Notes: a model not told the origin generated them from the sequence alone. 16,239 nt of DNA from CAYOLL01 sp964404765 [NCBI: uncultured Gemmatimonadota bacterium] (GCA_964404765.1 CAYOLL010000139.1:1-16239); one strand, 5' to 3'. Shown: positions 1 to 6,219, counted from the first letter of the stretch. A program made the numbers and translations.

Positions 1-79
1 CTTGCGAAGGTTCACGCTGCCGAGTCCGAGAAACCTTGAGACTGTTGACTCCCACGCCAAATATAACCTTCGCAAGGTT
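1..79. repeat. Palindromic dispersed repeat (AACCTTGCGAAGGTT type), cut by window edge
   Basis: Positions 1-12 (cttgcgaaggtt) are the exact reverse complement of 65-76, and 65-79 (aaccttcgcaaggtt) is itself a 6-bp-arm palindrome around cgc. The left arm probably starts just outside the window. A related copy lies at 4061-4121 inside a coding region; both copies have a cacg.t.ccgag stretch just inside the left arm (13-24 here). Taken together this looks like a small non-coding interspersed repeat. No transposase is attached. Confidence 0.55.
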
Positions 80-107
80 GGCAAGATTTTCTACACCTTT
101 TCAAGAG

Positions 108-140
108 AGAGCTTCCATCTCTCACAGAGATGGAAGCTCT
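108..140 (+). other. Perfect 15-bp stem-loop just before the first paralogue
   Basis: Positions 108-122 and 126-140 are perfect reverse complements (arm agagcttccatctct) with a 3-nt loop, cac. The stem ends 14 nt before the ATG at 155 and no U-tract follows, so it is not a standard intrinsic terminator in the + direction. Its core, ttccatctct with its complement, recurs in the terminator at 8776-8812. It may end an upstream transcript, be a dispersed repeat, or control translation of the gene at 155, which has no visible Shine-Dalgarno sequence. Confidence 0.6.
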
Positions 141-154
141 AACCCTATTTGACT

Positions 155-1657
155 ATGACCGACAAACTCCGTGACATGCTGATCTCGTTAGTGCAAGAGC
201 AGGGCGCCGCTTTTTATGCGGAACCGGCCCAATGGGAATCGCTGCGCCGGCTCTTCCCGGCTCGGCGGCGGGAAATTGACGAACTGACCGCCGCGCTGGA
301 GTGCGGGATTGTGGCCGTCTTGCAAAATACGGCTGTTGCGGAACCGCGTCGTTTGGTGGACGCCGTAGAACTGCTGCAGCAACGCCCGCAGCAGTTTAAA
401 TATGGCGACAAGTCGGCCCGCTGGGCTGCGGAAACCTGGGCCTTGGCGCTAAGGGTCTTCAGCCCGGAGGAGATGGCGGAATATACCGGCCTGACCTTGC
501 CGGAATTGGCTAAATGCGCCCAGGCGGAAGCGCCGGTAGTCATCAAAATTACCGCTTACGATCCAAATGCGCCGACCCTGGCGCAAAAGCTGGCGGCGGC
601 CAAACCGAAACGTGACTACACAGCGGATATCGGTGCGGTCGGCGCTAAAATAGCCCGGGCTTTCGATGCCGTTTTGGCCCGGCTGGCGGCGGCCTTGTCT
701 GCTGTCAAAAAAATATGGCCGAAACGAGATTTCAGGGCTGATTTGACAACAGTCGGAAAAAAACTGACGGCGATAGTCGCATCGTGCCGCGCCGCCGGTG
801 GTGAAACGCTTGCCAAACTGAAAGGGACATTGCCGCAAGCGTTACCAAAATCCCGCTTAAAACTGGACTTGAAATGGCTCTATACTGCGGGTGTTGTTTT
901 ACTGGTCGTCGGTTTTGCTGTGGCTGCTTATCAATTTTGGCCGATTCAGCCTGAACAAACGGGGTCAATCGCGTCAGAAACACCGGGCGTTCAACTACCA
1001 AATTCAATGGCTGTTAAACCAGCGCCGCCGGCCGAAAAACCGGAGGTGGTTGAACCACCGGTTGGCGAAGTTATACCACCCGAATCATCCGTTCCATCAA
1101 CCGCTGAAAGCACCCCGGCGCGCCTGGCCGCTGTTGGGGAGACAGAACCCGCCGGACAACATGCGGATGAAGCCAATCCGCCGGTTCGCGTCGAAAAAGA
1201 AACGCCTCTTGCCCCTCACTCGGGTGAACCTGCGTCGGAAAAGCGGCCCAAAAAGCCTAATCAGACTAAACCAACCGGCAAAACGACGCCAGCCGCGGAA
1301 ACCGCAAGTCCGGCGTCTGCGGCGTCGAATCCGCCGGCAACCGGAAAAAACGACGCGCTGGTTCAAACTCCGCACCCAACACCCACGCCTGAAGCTCCAA
1401 TTGATGTGAGTGAAAAGGATGTCGTGACCAATGCAACTGAAAAACTGGCCCAAATGAAAAAAGCCTTTGACGAGGCGAAGGCTTTTGAGAAAAAGTACAA
1501 AAGCGACGAGGAGAACTTGACCGTATGGCGGCAGTTTGAAAAAGCGTACCGGGATGACTTACCCGGTAAAGATGATGATAAAATGCGAAAGGAGAGTGCT
1601 AAGCGTATCAAATATTGGGAAGCGGAAAAACCACCGCCAGTAGCGCCGTCATTTTAG
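155..1657 (+). CDS. Single-pass membrane protein with family N-terminal module, 38-residue repeats and Pro-rich/charged C-terminal tail
   Basis: I do not recognise a named function. The ATG at 155 is chosen over the TTG at 149 because the paralogue at 3635 and the remnant at 2427 begin at the same point (M-T/I-DK..RDMLISLVQEQ). The 500 residues are: a soluble module at 1-135 ending in VIKITAYD; two 38-residue repeats at 151-188 and 189-226, each starting PKRD[YF]..AD...VG.K; one transmembrane helix at about 242-262; a long Pro/Ala/Glu-rich linker at about 284-415; and a charged, probably helical tail at 425-490. With no signal peptide and a single central helix, the likely topology is module in the cytoplasm and tail in the periplasm. 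The N-module resembles, from memory, a short helical domain that heads assorted multidomain proteins of large-genome bacteria, but I cannot verify this. No Shine-Dalgarno is visible. The next gene starts 54 nt downstream, so the two may be co-transcribed. Confidence 0.8.
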   Translation: MTDKLRDMLISLVQEQGAAFYAEPAQWESLRRLFPARRREIDELTAALECGIVAVLQNTAVAEPRRLVDAVELLQQRPQQFKYGDKSARWAAETWALALRVFSPEEMAEYTGLTLPELAKCAQAEAPVVIKITAYDPNAPTLAQKLAAAKPKRDYTADIGAVGAKIARAFDAVLARLAAALSAVKKIWPKRDFRADLTTVGKKLTAIVASCRAAGGETLAKLKGTLPQALPKSRLKLDLKWLYTAGVVLLVVGFAVAAYQFWPIQPEQTGSIASETPGVQLPNSMAVKPAPPAEKPEVVEPPVGEVIPPESSVPSTAESTPARLAAVGETEPAGQHADEANPPVRVEKETPLAPHSGEPASEKRPKKPNQTKPTGKTTPAAETASPASAASNPPATGKNDALVQTPHPTPTPEAPIDVSEKDVVTNATEKLAQMKKAFDEAKAFEKKYKSDEENLTVWRQFEKAYRDDLPGKDDDKMRKESAKRIKYWEAEKPPPVAPSF

Positions 1658-1711
1658 ATGTGTGGAGTGTTGATCACTTTTGCTTTCAAATTTCAAACAA
1701 GGAGGAAAGGT

Positions 1712-2410
1712 ATGATAACGCGATTTTTTTATTTTCTTGCACTACTGATACTACTGATTGTTTTGCCATCACTTGCATTGTCCAATGAACCCAAACCCAG
1801 TGAACCTATAAAGGTCAGTGTAGGTCTGAAATATTGGACAGCAAGTTGGGAGGAGCCTGAAGATCAGCTTATTTTTGTCGAAGATGTAGGCGTAGTGCAA
1901 CTTGACGCTGAGCATGGTTCTGGCCATTGGGCCGGACCAAACATCTCATTTCGGTCTGGAAAGTTTGGATTTAATTTTAGCTATATGGGCTCAGTTAAAA
2001 AGTATAAACAAACAAGCTTAGGCGATGAAATTTTCGATTTCAGCCGCAAGGATATTAGCTCGACGCTGAGTTATCAAATAAAGGCTAAGCCCAATATTGC
2101 TCTTTTTGTTGGGCTGAAAGGTATTTTCTATAAATTTGAAAACGCCGAAATAGATTTTTCTAAAGATATAAGTGAAATAGGATTTGGTGGGGGTATAGCG
2201 GTTTCGCGCTCTCTAGGAAAAGGTGGCGCTTTCATCTATAGTTCAATGGCCTTTATTAAAGTTGGAGGAGAAATTGATTCCGTGTGGGATATGTATGAAC
2301 TCGGCATCGGTTTGAGACCACAAAAGTCACGAGTCACCGGCACAATTGGTTACCGTCTGGAGGGGGCTGAAATGAAAGGTTTGACCGCAGGACTCTCCGC
2401 CGCCCTGTAA
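1712..2410 (+). CDS. Small secreted protein, probable outer-membrane beta-barrel
   Basis: The start at 1712 is set by the strong Shine-Dalgarno aaggaggaaa just upstream; it gives a 232-residue protein beginning with a clear signal peptide (MITRFF, a Leu/Ile-rich core to about residue 20, then SLALSNEP as a plausible cleavage zone). The open frame continues upstream to 1658 but that extension lacks a ribosome site and would hide the signal. The mature part is rich in alternating polar/hydrophobic strands with Gly and aromatic residues (ISFRSGKFGFNFSY, IALFVGLKGIFYKF, IGFGGGIAVSRSL, YELGIGLRP, GTIGYRLEG), as in 8-stranded outer-membrane barrels of similar length. The C-terminus ends in Leu rather than the usual aromatic. 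The gene is visibly richer in A+T, with many ata, tta and aaa codons, than its neighbours, which suggests a different history. The exact function is unknown. Confidence 0.75.
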   Translation: MITRFFYFLALLILLIVLPSLALSNEPKPSEPIKVSVGLKYWTASWEEPEDQLIFVEDVGVVQLDAEHGSGHWAGPNISFRSGKFGFNFSYMGSVKKYKQTSLGDEIFDFSRKDISSTLSYQIKAKPNIALFVGLKGIFYKFENAEIDFSKDISEIGFGGGIAVSRSLGKGGAFIYSSMAFIKVGGEIDSVWDMYELGIGLRPQKSRVTGTIGYRLEGAEMKGLTAGLSAAL

Positions 2411-2426
2411 CATAGAAATGTTCGCT

Positions 2427-2579
2427 ATGACCGACAAACCCCGAGACATGCTGATTTCCTTAGTCCAAGAGCAGCGGGCGGCGATTTATGAAAATCAGAC
2501 CCGCTGCCGGGAAATGCCGCTTGACTTTCAGTCGCAAGTTATGGATATTAACCCTATACAGCGTATAGGGGTTGCCTAA
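2427..2579 (+). pseudogene. Truncated remnant of the N-terminal module family
   Basis: The 50-codon frame starts MTDKPRDMLISLVQEQRAA, which matches the first 19 residues of the genes at 155 and 3635 almost exactly. Similarity fades after about residue 30 (IYENQTRCREMP against LYADPAHCRDAL), and the frame stops at 2577-2579 with no transmembrane helix or C-terminal domain. An in-frame ATG also exists at 2418. There is no Shine-Dalgarno. The break lies just before the nuclease gene at 2607, so loss of the 3' part through insertion or deletion at this point is plausible. It could still be expressed as a 50-residue peptide, but a decayed third copy is the simpler reading. Confidence 0.7.
2550..2573 (+). 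other. Short stem-loop at end of truncated paralogue
   Basis: Positions 2550-2559 (aaccctatac) pair with 2563-2573 (gtataggggtt) with one bulged base and a 3-nt loop. It lies across the last codons of the remnant frame, 33 nt before the nuclease gene start. There is no U-run, so a terminator role is doubtful. It could mark a junction or simply be a leader structure. Confidence 0.4.
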
Positions 2580-2606
2580 AATTAACTCTAACTGTGGAGG
2601 TCGGTG

Positions 2607-3476
2607 ATGAATGAAACGCGAACGCTGGTCAGCTTTGATTGGGCCATCAAAAATATCCTGAGGGATAAGGCCAATTACGATGTGCTGGAAGGTTTTCTGA
2701 GTGCACTGCTGGAAAAGGACATCAAGATTTTATCCTTGCTGGAAAGTGAAAGCAATCAGCAAAACGACAGCGATAAATTCAACCGGGTGGATGTGGTGGT
2801 AGAAGATGAACACGGCGAGATATTCATCATCGAAGTTCAAAATGACCGGGAGATCCATTACCTGCAACGGCTGTTATACGGCAGTTCCAAGGCTATTGTC
2901 GAGCGCATTGCTCTGGGCGGCTCATTCGAGAACGTCAAAAAAGTCATCTCGATCAGTATTCTGTATTTTTTGCTGGGCGAAGGCGAAAGCGACTACATTT
3001 ATCGGGGGACAACCGAGTTTTATGGGTTTAACGATCATAAAAAATTGGAGTTTCGGGTACGCAGGAAAGAGGCGGTGCTGGGCGGCGGCCTGAGAACTGA
3101 CGCCAATATCTTCCCGGAATATTATCTGATAGAGGTGGAGCGCTTTCACGATCTGATTCAAAAAGACATTGACGAGTGGGTTTATTTTTTCAAAAACTCG
3201 GAGATCAAGCCGGAGTTCAAGTCCAAGAATATTCAGAAAGCCCGGGAAAAACTCGATTTACTCAAGATGCCGCCCGATCAACGCAAAGCTTACGAGCGTT
3301 ACAAGCTGAATCGTATGAGCGAACGCGATGCCTTGGAGACCGCCCGGCAAGAAGGCCATGAAGACGTCGCTGAAAAGATGCTGGCGACCGGTAAATACGC
3401 ATTTGAAGAGATTGTCACGGTAACAGGCATTTTTCTGGCGCGAATTCAAGAATTGGCCCGGAAGTACCAGAAGTAA
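2607..3476 (+). CDS. Rpn / PD-(D/E)XK nuclease family transposase-like protein
   Basis: The 289-residue protein matches the family annotated as Rpn recombination-promoting nuclease or PD-(D/E)XK nuclease family transposase. It has the N-terminal signature FDWAIKNILRDKANYDVLEGFL (residues 10-31), a nuclease core with D62 in RVDVVV and E76-x-Q78 in IFIIEVQ, then RLLYGSSK, and the usual C-terminal tail of short helices (ARQEGHEDVAEKMLATG, then a TGIFLARIQELA segment). Characterised Rpn proteins are DNA endonucleases that raise recA-independent recombination; many genomes carry several copies. GTG 2604 and ATG 2607 are both possible; ATG is preferred, with ggagg at 2596-2600 giving 6-nt spacing. 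It lies directly after a truncated paralogue and ends in a hairpin, which fits a mobile or recombination-prone gene. No terminal repeats bounding a transposon were found. Length and active site look intact. Confidence 0.88.
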   Translation: MNETRTLVSFDWAIKNILRDKANYDVLEGFLSALLEKDIKILSLLESESNQQNDSDKFNRVDVVVEDEHGEIFIIEVQNDREIHYLQRLLYGSSKAIVERIALGGSFENVKKVISISILYFLLGEGESDYIYRGTTEFYGFNDHKKLEFRVRRKEAVLGGGLRTDANIFPEYYLIEVERFHDLIQKDIDEWVYFFKNSEIKPEFKSKNIQKAREKLDLLKMPPDQRKAYERYKLNRMSERDALETARQEGHEDVAEKMLATGKYAFEEIVTVTGIFLARIQELARKYQK

Positions 3477-3515
3477 CATCGACATTGGATCATCGCGGTG
3501 ATTCGATGTCGATGT
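3476..3515 (+). terminator. Long stem-loop immediately after the nuclease gene
   Basis: Arms 3476-3492 and 3499-3515 pair at 15 of 17 positions (outer ten perfect, acatcgacat with atgtcgatgt) around loop tcgcgg. It starts on the last base of the stop codon. The U-tract is poor (gataacttctc follows), so it could be a weak terminator, a Rho-assisted end, an mRNA-stabilising hairpin or an element end. Confidence 0.45.
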
Positions 3516-3561
3516 GATAACTTCTCAATAATCTTGCGCAAATTCCCACCTGTAAGTTTGT

Positions 3562-3616
3562 GAAACCCTGAAATATTGACATCCACCTGTGCGAAATAGG
3601 CATTTCGCGCTACACT
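3562..3616 (+). promoter_or_regulatory. Upstream block shared with the paralogue at 155; contains TTGACA
   Basis: Positions 3562-3586 align with 30-55 upstream of the first paralogue (gaaacc.tga..., then ttgac and tccac/cccac, with a one-base gap), and a second shared block ctacac.ttt lies at 3610-3619 and 90-100. A -35-like ttgaca is at 3576-3581, but no convincing -10 stands 16-18 nt downstream (ggcatt). A small hairpin gcgaaat/atttcgc (3591-3597, 3602-3608) lies between. The conservation suggests either a common promoter or that the duplication included upstream DNA. Confidence 0.35.
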
Positions 3617-3634
3617 TTAAAGTTCAATACCCCG

Positions 3635-5290
3635 ATGATCGACAAACTTCGTGACATGCTAATTTCGTTAGTGCAGGAGCAAGGCGCTACTTTGTATGCG
3701 GATCCGGCTCACTGTCGGGACGCTTTGCGCCTGCTGTTCTCGGGCCGACAGCGGGAAATCGAGGAATTGGTCGTTGCGTTAGAGTGCGGGATAACTGGTG
3801 TTCTCCTAAACAACTCCGCCACCCCGTTGCGTCGGTTGGTGGATGCTATGGAAATGTTAGCGCACAACCCGCAGTTTAAATATGGTGACGCATCGGTAAG
3901 CTGGGCCGCCGAATCCTGGGCGCTGGCATTGAAAGTGATAACTGCGGCGGACGTGGAACGCTATGCTGCGATGTCATTGGCCGAATTGAAAAAATTACCA
4001 GAGTATGAAGAATCTTCTCAGGTCATCAAGATCACCGCCCAGGACTCAACGAGTAAGCAGAACCCTGCGAAGGCTTGGGGGCACGATTCCGAGCCGGTTG
4101 CCCAAAAGCCTTCGCAAGGTTACAAAAGTTGGTGGGTTAAGAACTGGAAATATGGGGCATTGGCAGTTCTGGCCTTGCTGGCGCTTAGCGTCACTCTGGT
4201 CATTGGCAGCAAAATTGTGGCGCATTTTCGATCCCAAACTCAACCGACCGACGGGATTTCTGCCAAGTCTGATTCGCTGCAAGCCACACCAGTGCCGCCA
4301 GGGTCGTCCAATCAGCGGCCCATTGCCAAGGCGGATGTCTACTCCGGCGAACAAAACCGCGCGCTGGAAATTGATCGCAGCCACGGTCTGCTTAGTAACG
4401 ACTCCGATCCCGATAACAATGAATTGAAAACCGTCATGGTAACGCCGCCGGTCAATGGCCGCCTGAGCGCTTTTGGACCGGACGGCTCTTTCACGTATGA
4501 ACCGAATTCGGGCTTTACGGGCAAAGACCAATTCGGCTACAAGGTCAATGACGGGGAATTTGATTCGGACATCGCGACAGTACAACTTGATATTCAGTCT
4601 TCCGAGCGGCCGTCGGTAACGTCGTCAAATCAAGCCCCGCTGGCCCAGGCCGATGCTTATGCGGGCATGAAAAATACCCCGTTGGTTATTGAGCCGGGGC
4701 GAGGTCTTTTACGCAACGATTCCGATCCTGACCACCACGATCTGGCGGCAATTTTGGCAACACCGCCGAACAATGGTCAGCTCAAAGCCTTTGAGGCAGA
4801 CGGTTCTTTTATTTACGAACCCGGCCCGGACTTTGTAGGTAAAGATCAGTTTAGCTATAAGGTAAATGACGGTGAATTGGATTCGGAGATTGCGACGGTC
4901 AGAATCCAAATTCAACCGGGTAAAGCTACCGTGACCGGCGAGATCAACATGCCGATGCGCGTTGGCTTTGGCAATATCGGTTCCCTTATCGGTGCCGCCC
5001 AAATCATTGGTGCCCGGTCTTTGCTAAATATCCCAGTAGAAATCAAGCTGGAAAAAGCCGTGACCGAGGATGGTCATGATTTAACCCGATACCTGGCTTT
5101 TAGCCCGGTTGATTTGGGGCCGAGCGAGCAACGCAGCGATTGCCCAATTAATATGAATCCGATTCCCATTGGCACCGGTCTGCTGTCCGGAAACTCATAT
5201 AAAGGGATGTTAACATTTAAAATTAAAAACGAGAAGGAGGATTACGAAGTCCGCCGGGAAGTGGCGTTTAGTTTTGTCTACACCAATTAA
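3635..5290 (+). CDS. Single-pass membrane protein with family N-terminal module and two cadherin/Ig-like repeats
   Basis: The protein has 551 residues. Residues 1-135 are the same module as in the gene at 155 (identical MLISLVQEQGA, FKYGD, SW/RWAAE.WALALK/R, VIKITA). A linker at 143-163 is encoded by a palindromic repeat. A transmembrane helix lies at about 172-196. Two tandem repeats follow at about 226-321 and 332-427, each opening NQ.P.A.AD.Y, then GLL.NDSDPD, GSF.YEP, GKDQF.YKVNDGE and a final beta strand; these are cadherin-like/Ig-like repeats of the kind found in bacterial adhesins, with Asp clusters (NDSDPD) suggesting calcium binding. The C-terminal ~120 residues form a beta-rich domain with no match I recognise. 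Expected topology is module inside, repeats in the periplasm. ATG 3635 matches the paralogue's start; there is no Shine-Dalgarno. The OmpA-like lipoprotein gene follows 83 nt on. Confidence 0.85.
   Translation: MIDKLRDMLISLVQEQGATLYADPAHCRDALRLLFSGRQREIEELVVALECGITGVLLNNSATPLRRLVDAMEMLAHNPQFKYGDASVSWAAESWALALKVITAADVERYAAMSLAELKKLPEYEESSQVIKITAQDSTSKQNPAKAWGHDSEPVAQKPSQGYKSWWVKNWKYGALAVLALLALSVTLVIGSKIVAHFRSQTQPTDGISAKSDSLQATPVPPGSSNQRPIAKADVYSGEQNRALEIDRSHGLLSNDSDPDNNELKTVMVTPPVNGRLSAFGPDGSFTYEPNSGFTGKDQFGYKVNDGEFDSDIATVQLDIQSSERPSVTSSNQAPLAQADAYAGMKNTPLVIEPGRGLLRNDSDPDHHDLAAILATPPNNGQLKAFEADGSFIYEPGPDFVGKDQFSYKVNDGELDSEIATVRIQIQPGKATVTGEINMPMRVGFGNIGSLIGAAQIIGARSLLNIPVEIKLEKAVTEDGHDLTRYLAFSPVDLGPSEQRSDCPINMNPIPIGTGLLSGNSYKGMLTFKIKNEKEDYEVRREVAFSFVYTN
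4061..4121. repeat. 61-bp inverted-repeat element inserted in frame in a coding region
   Basis: Arms 4061-4076 (aaccctgcgaaggctt) and 4106-4121 (aagccttcgcaaggtt) pair at 15 of 16 positions. The interior has gcacgattccgag at 4081-4093, resembling the interior of the repeat at 1-79. The element encodes residues 143-163 of the membrane protein, exactly in the juxtamembrane linker where the paralogue has 38-residue repeats instead. No clear target duplication is visible at its ends. Confidence 0.6.
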
Positions 5291-5302
5291 TTAACGTAAT
5301 GG

Positions 5303-5325
5303 GAACGCAGAATTTTTTTGCGTTC
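5303..5325. other. Weak stem-loop in the gap before the OmpA-like gene
   Basis: Seven-bp arms gaacgca (5303-5309) and tgcgttc (5319-5325) enclose a T-rich loop. The T-run is in the loop rather than after the stem, so a terminator role is unlikely. The 83-bp gap shows no convincing promoter; the downstream gene has its own Shine-Dalgarno at 5361-5367. Confidence 0.25.
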
Positions 5326-5373
5326 GGTCCAGCGCGGAAAAACATTCTGCACTACAATTCAAGGAGGTTAGTT

Positions 5374-6117
5374 ATGTATTTCAAAAAAGCTGTTGCCTGC
5401 ATATTGATCCTGTCGTTTTGCCTGTCGGGGTTGAATTGTGCCTCAATCCCCAATAACCCACTGGCGCGGGTATTGGTGTGTGGCGTAGCCGGCGCAGCAG
5501 TCGGTTATTTGATCGCCGACAATTTGAAAATCAGCAACAAGAACCGGAACATTACGACGGCGGTAGCCGCTGCGGCTGGAATTGCCTTTTGCGAAATCAT
5601 CCATAAACGGATGAATAAGCAGAAAAAGGTATTAGAGCAAAAATTTCCGAATGCGCAGGTAGAGAGCGTAGAGACTGAAATCAAGTATGGCGTTTTGGCG
5701 GTGCCTGGCTGCAAAATAACTTTTAACGAGGCGAAATTTGCCTTTTTTGACAAGGGCAAGGCGGAGTTGTTACCGGGAGGAAAGGATTCGCTGGCGATTT
5801 TGGCCGCGGCAATTGATCGGGAAATGCTGGTGCGTATTGGCGGGCATACGGATGCGCGCGGGGATGACGCCATGAATCAAAAGCTGTCTGAAGCCAGAGC
5901 CAATGCAGTTTATGACTATTTGATAACCAAAGGCATTACCGAAGCGCAGTTGTCTGTGCAAGGTTATGGCGAGTCTAAAACGCTTTGCGCTGAAGATACG
6001 GACGCCTGCCATACTAAAAATCGCCGCGTTGAGATTGTAATCGTGCCTTCGCAGAAGTTGGTAGCTTCTACGGAATTGCAGGCGGCGCAGGAATCAGGGA
6101 TGGTGGCAAAGAATTAG
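5374..6117 (+). CDS. OmpA-family lipoprotein with peptidoglycan-binding C-terminal domain
   Basis: The start at 5374 follows aaggagg at 5361-5367; the open frame extends to 5299 but without a ribosome site. The 247-residue protein has a lipoprotein-type N-terminus (KK, hydrophobic core, LSGLNC with Cys22 as the probable lipidated residue; Asn at -1 is unusual). A glycine-zipper segment at 37-50 (GVAGAAVGYLIADN) and a second small hydrophobic stretch at 62-75 follow. The OmpA C-terminal domain covers about 115-225: ITFNEAKFAFFDKGKAEL, then GGHTDARGD with the diaminopimelate-binding Asp160, LSEARANAV, GYGES and NRRVEI with Arg218. A Cys205...Cys212 insert before NRRVE is a known variant in this family. 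It should sit in the outer membrane and bind peptidoglycan. The position after two membrane-anchored paralogues suggests a common envelope role (inference). The promoter and terminator downstream mark the end of this block. Confidence 0.9.
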   Translation: MYFKKAVACILILSFCLSGLNCASIPNNPLARVLVCGVAGAAVGYLIADNLKISNKNRNITTAVAAAAGIAFCEIIHKRMNKQKKVLEQKFPNAQVESVETEIKYGVLAVPGCKITFNEAKFAFFDKGKAELLPGGKDSLAILAAAIDREMLVRIGGHTDARGDDAMNQKLSEARANAVYDYLITKGITEAQLSVQGYGESKTLCAEDTDACHTKNRRVEIVIVPSQKLVASTELQAAQESGMVAKN

Positions 6118-6163
6118 TAATTCTGCCAGTCATTGTCCTGAACTTTTATTTCCTCTTTTGCTG

Positions 6164-6192
6164 TTGACAACAAGTTCGCCTTGTCCTATTTT
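6164..6192 (+). promoter_or_regulatory. Sigma-70-like promoter upstream of acyl-CoA dehydrogenase
   Basis: ttgaca at 6164-6169 and tatttt at 6187-6192 are separated by 17 nt. Transcription would start near 6199 and meet the hairpin at 6220-6246 before reaching the gene at 6288, which makes an attenuated leader possible. The -35 matches consensus fully and the -10 at 4 of 6 positions. Confidence 0.5.
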
Positions 6193-6219
6193 AGTCATTC
6201 AATTGCAAGTAATCATCTA

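Noticed and set aside
45-67. ttgact (45-50) with tataac (62-67) as a promoter for the first paralogue
   Set aside because: The spacing is only 11 nt, too short for a sigma-70 promoter.
891-1409. 172-codon + strand frame overlapping the first paralogue
   Set aside because: It lies fully inside the larger gene in another frame, is Arg/Pro-biased as expected from reading a Pro/Ala-rich gene out of frame, and has no ribosome site or recognisable domain.
1658-1711. 18-codon upstream extension of the beta-barrel gene
   Set aside because: The strong ribosome site before ATG 1712 and the signal peptide beginning there make the longer start unlikely.
2604-3515. Complete insertion sequence around the Rpn-type nuclease gene
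   Set aside because: No matching terminal inverted repeats or target duplications were found on both sides, and Rpn-family genes are usually not carried by a classical transposon.
4046-4585. 179-codon - strand frame opposite the Ig-like paralogue
   Set aside because: It is antisense to a well-supported gene with clear domains and shows no family features of its own.
4310-4920. The two Ig-like repeats as a large DNA tandem repeat or CRISPR-like array
   Set aside because: There are only two copies of about 106 codons, diverged at DNA level; they are protein domains, not a DNA repeat array.
5299-5373. 25-codon upstream extension of the OmpA-like gene
   Set aside because: It would bury the lipoprotein signal peptide; aaggagg at 5361-5367 defines ATG 5374.
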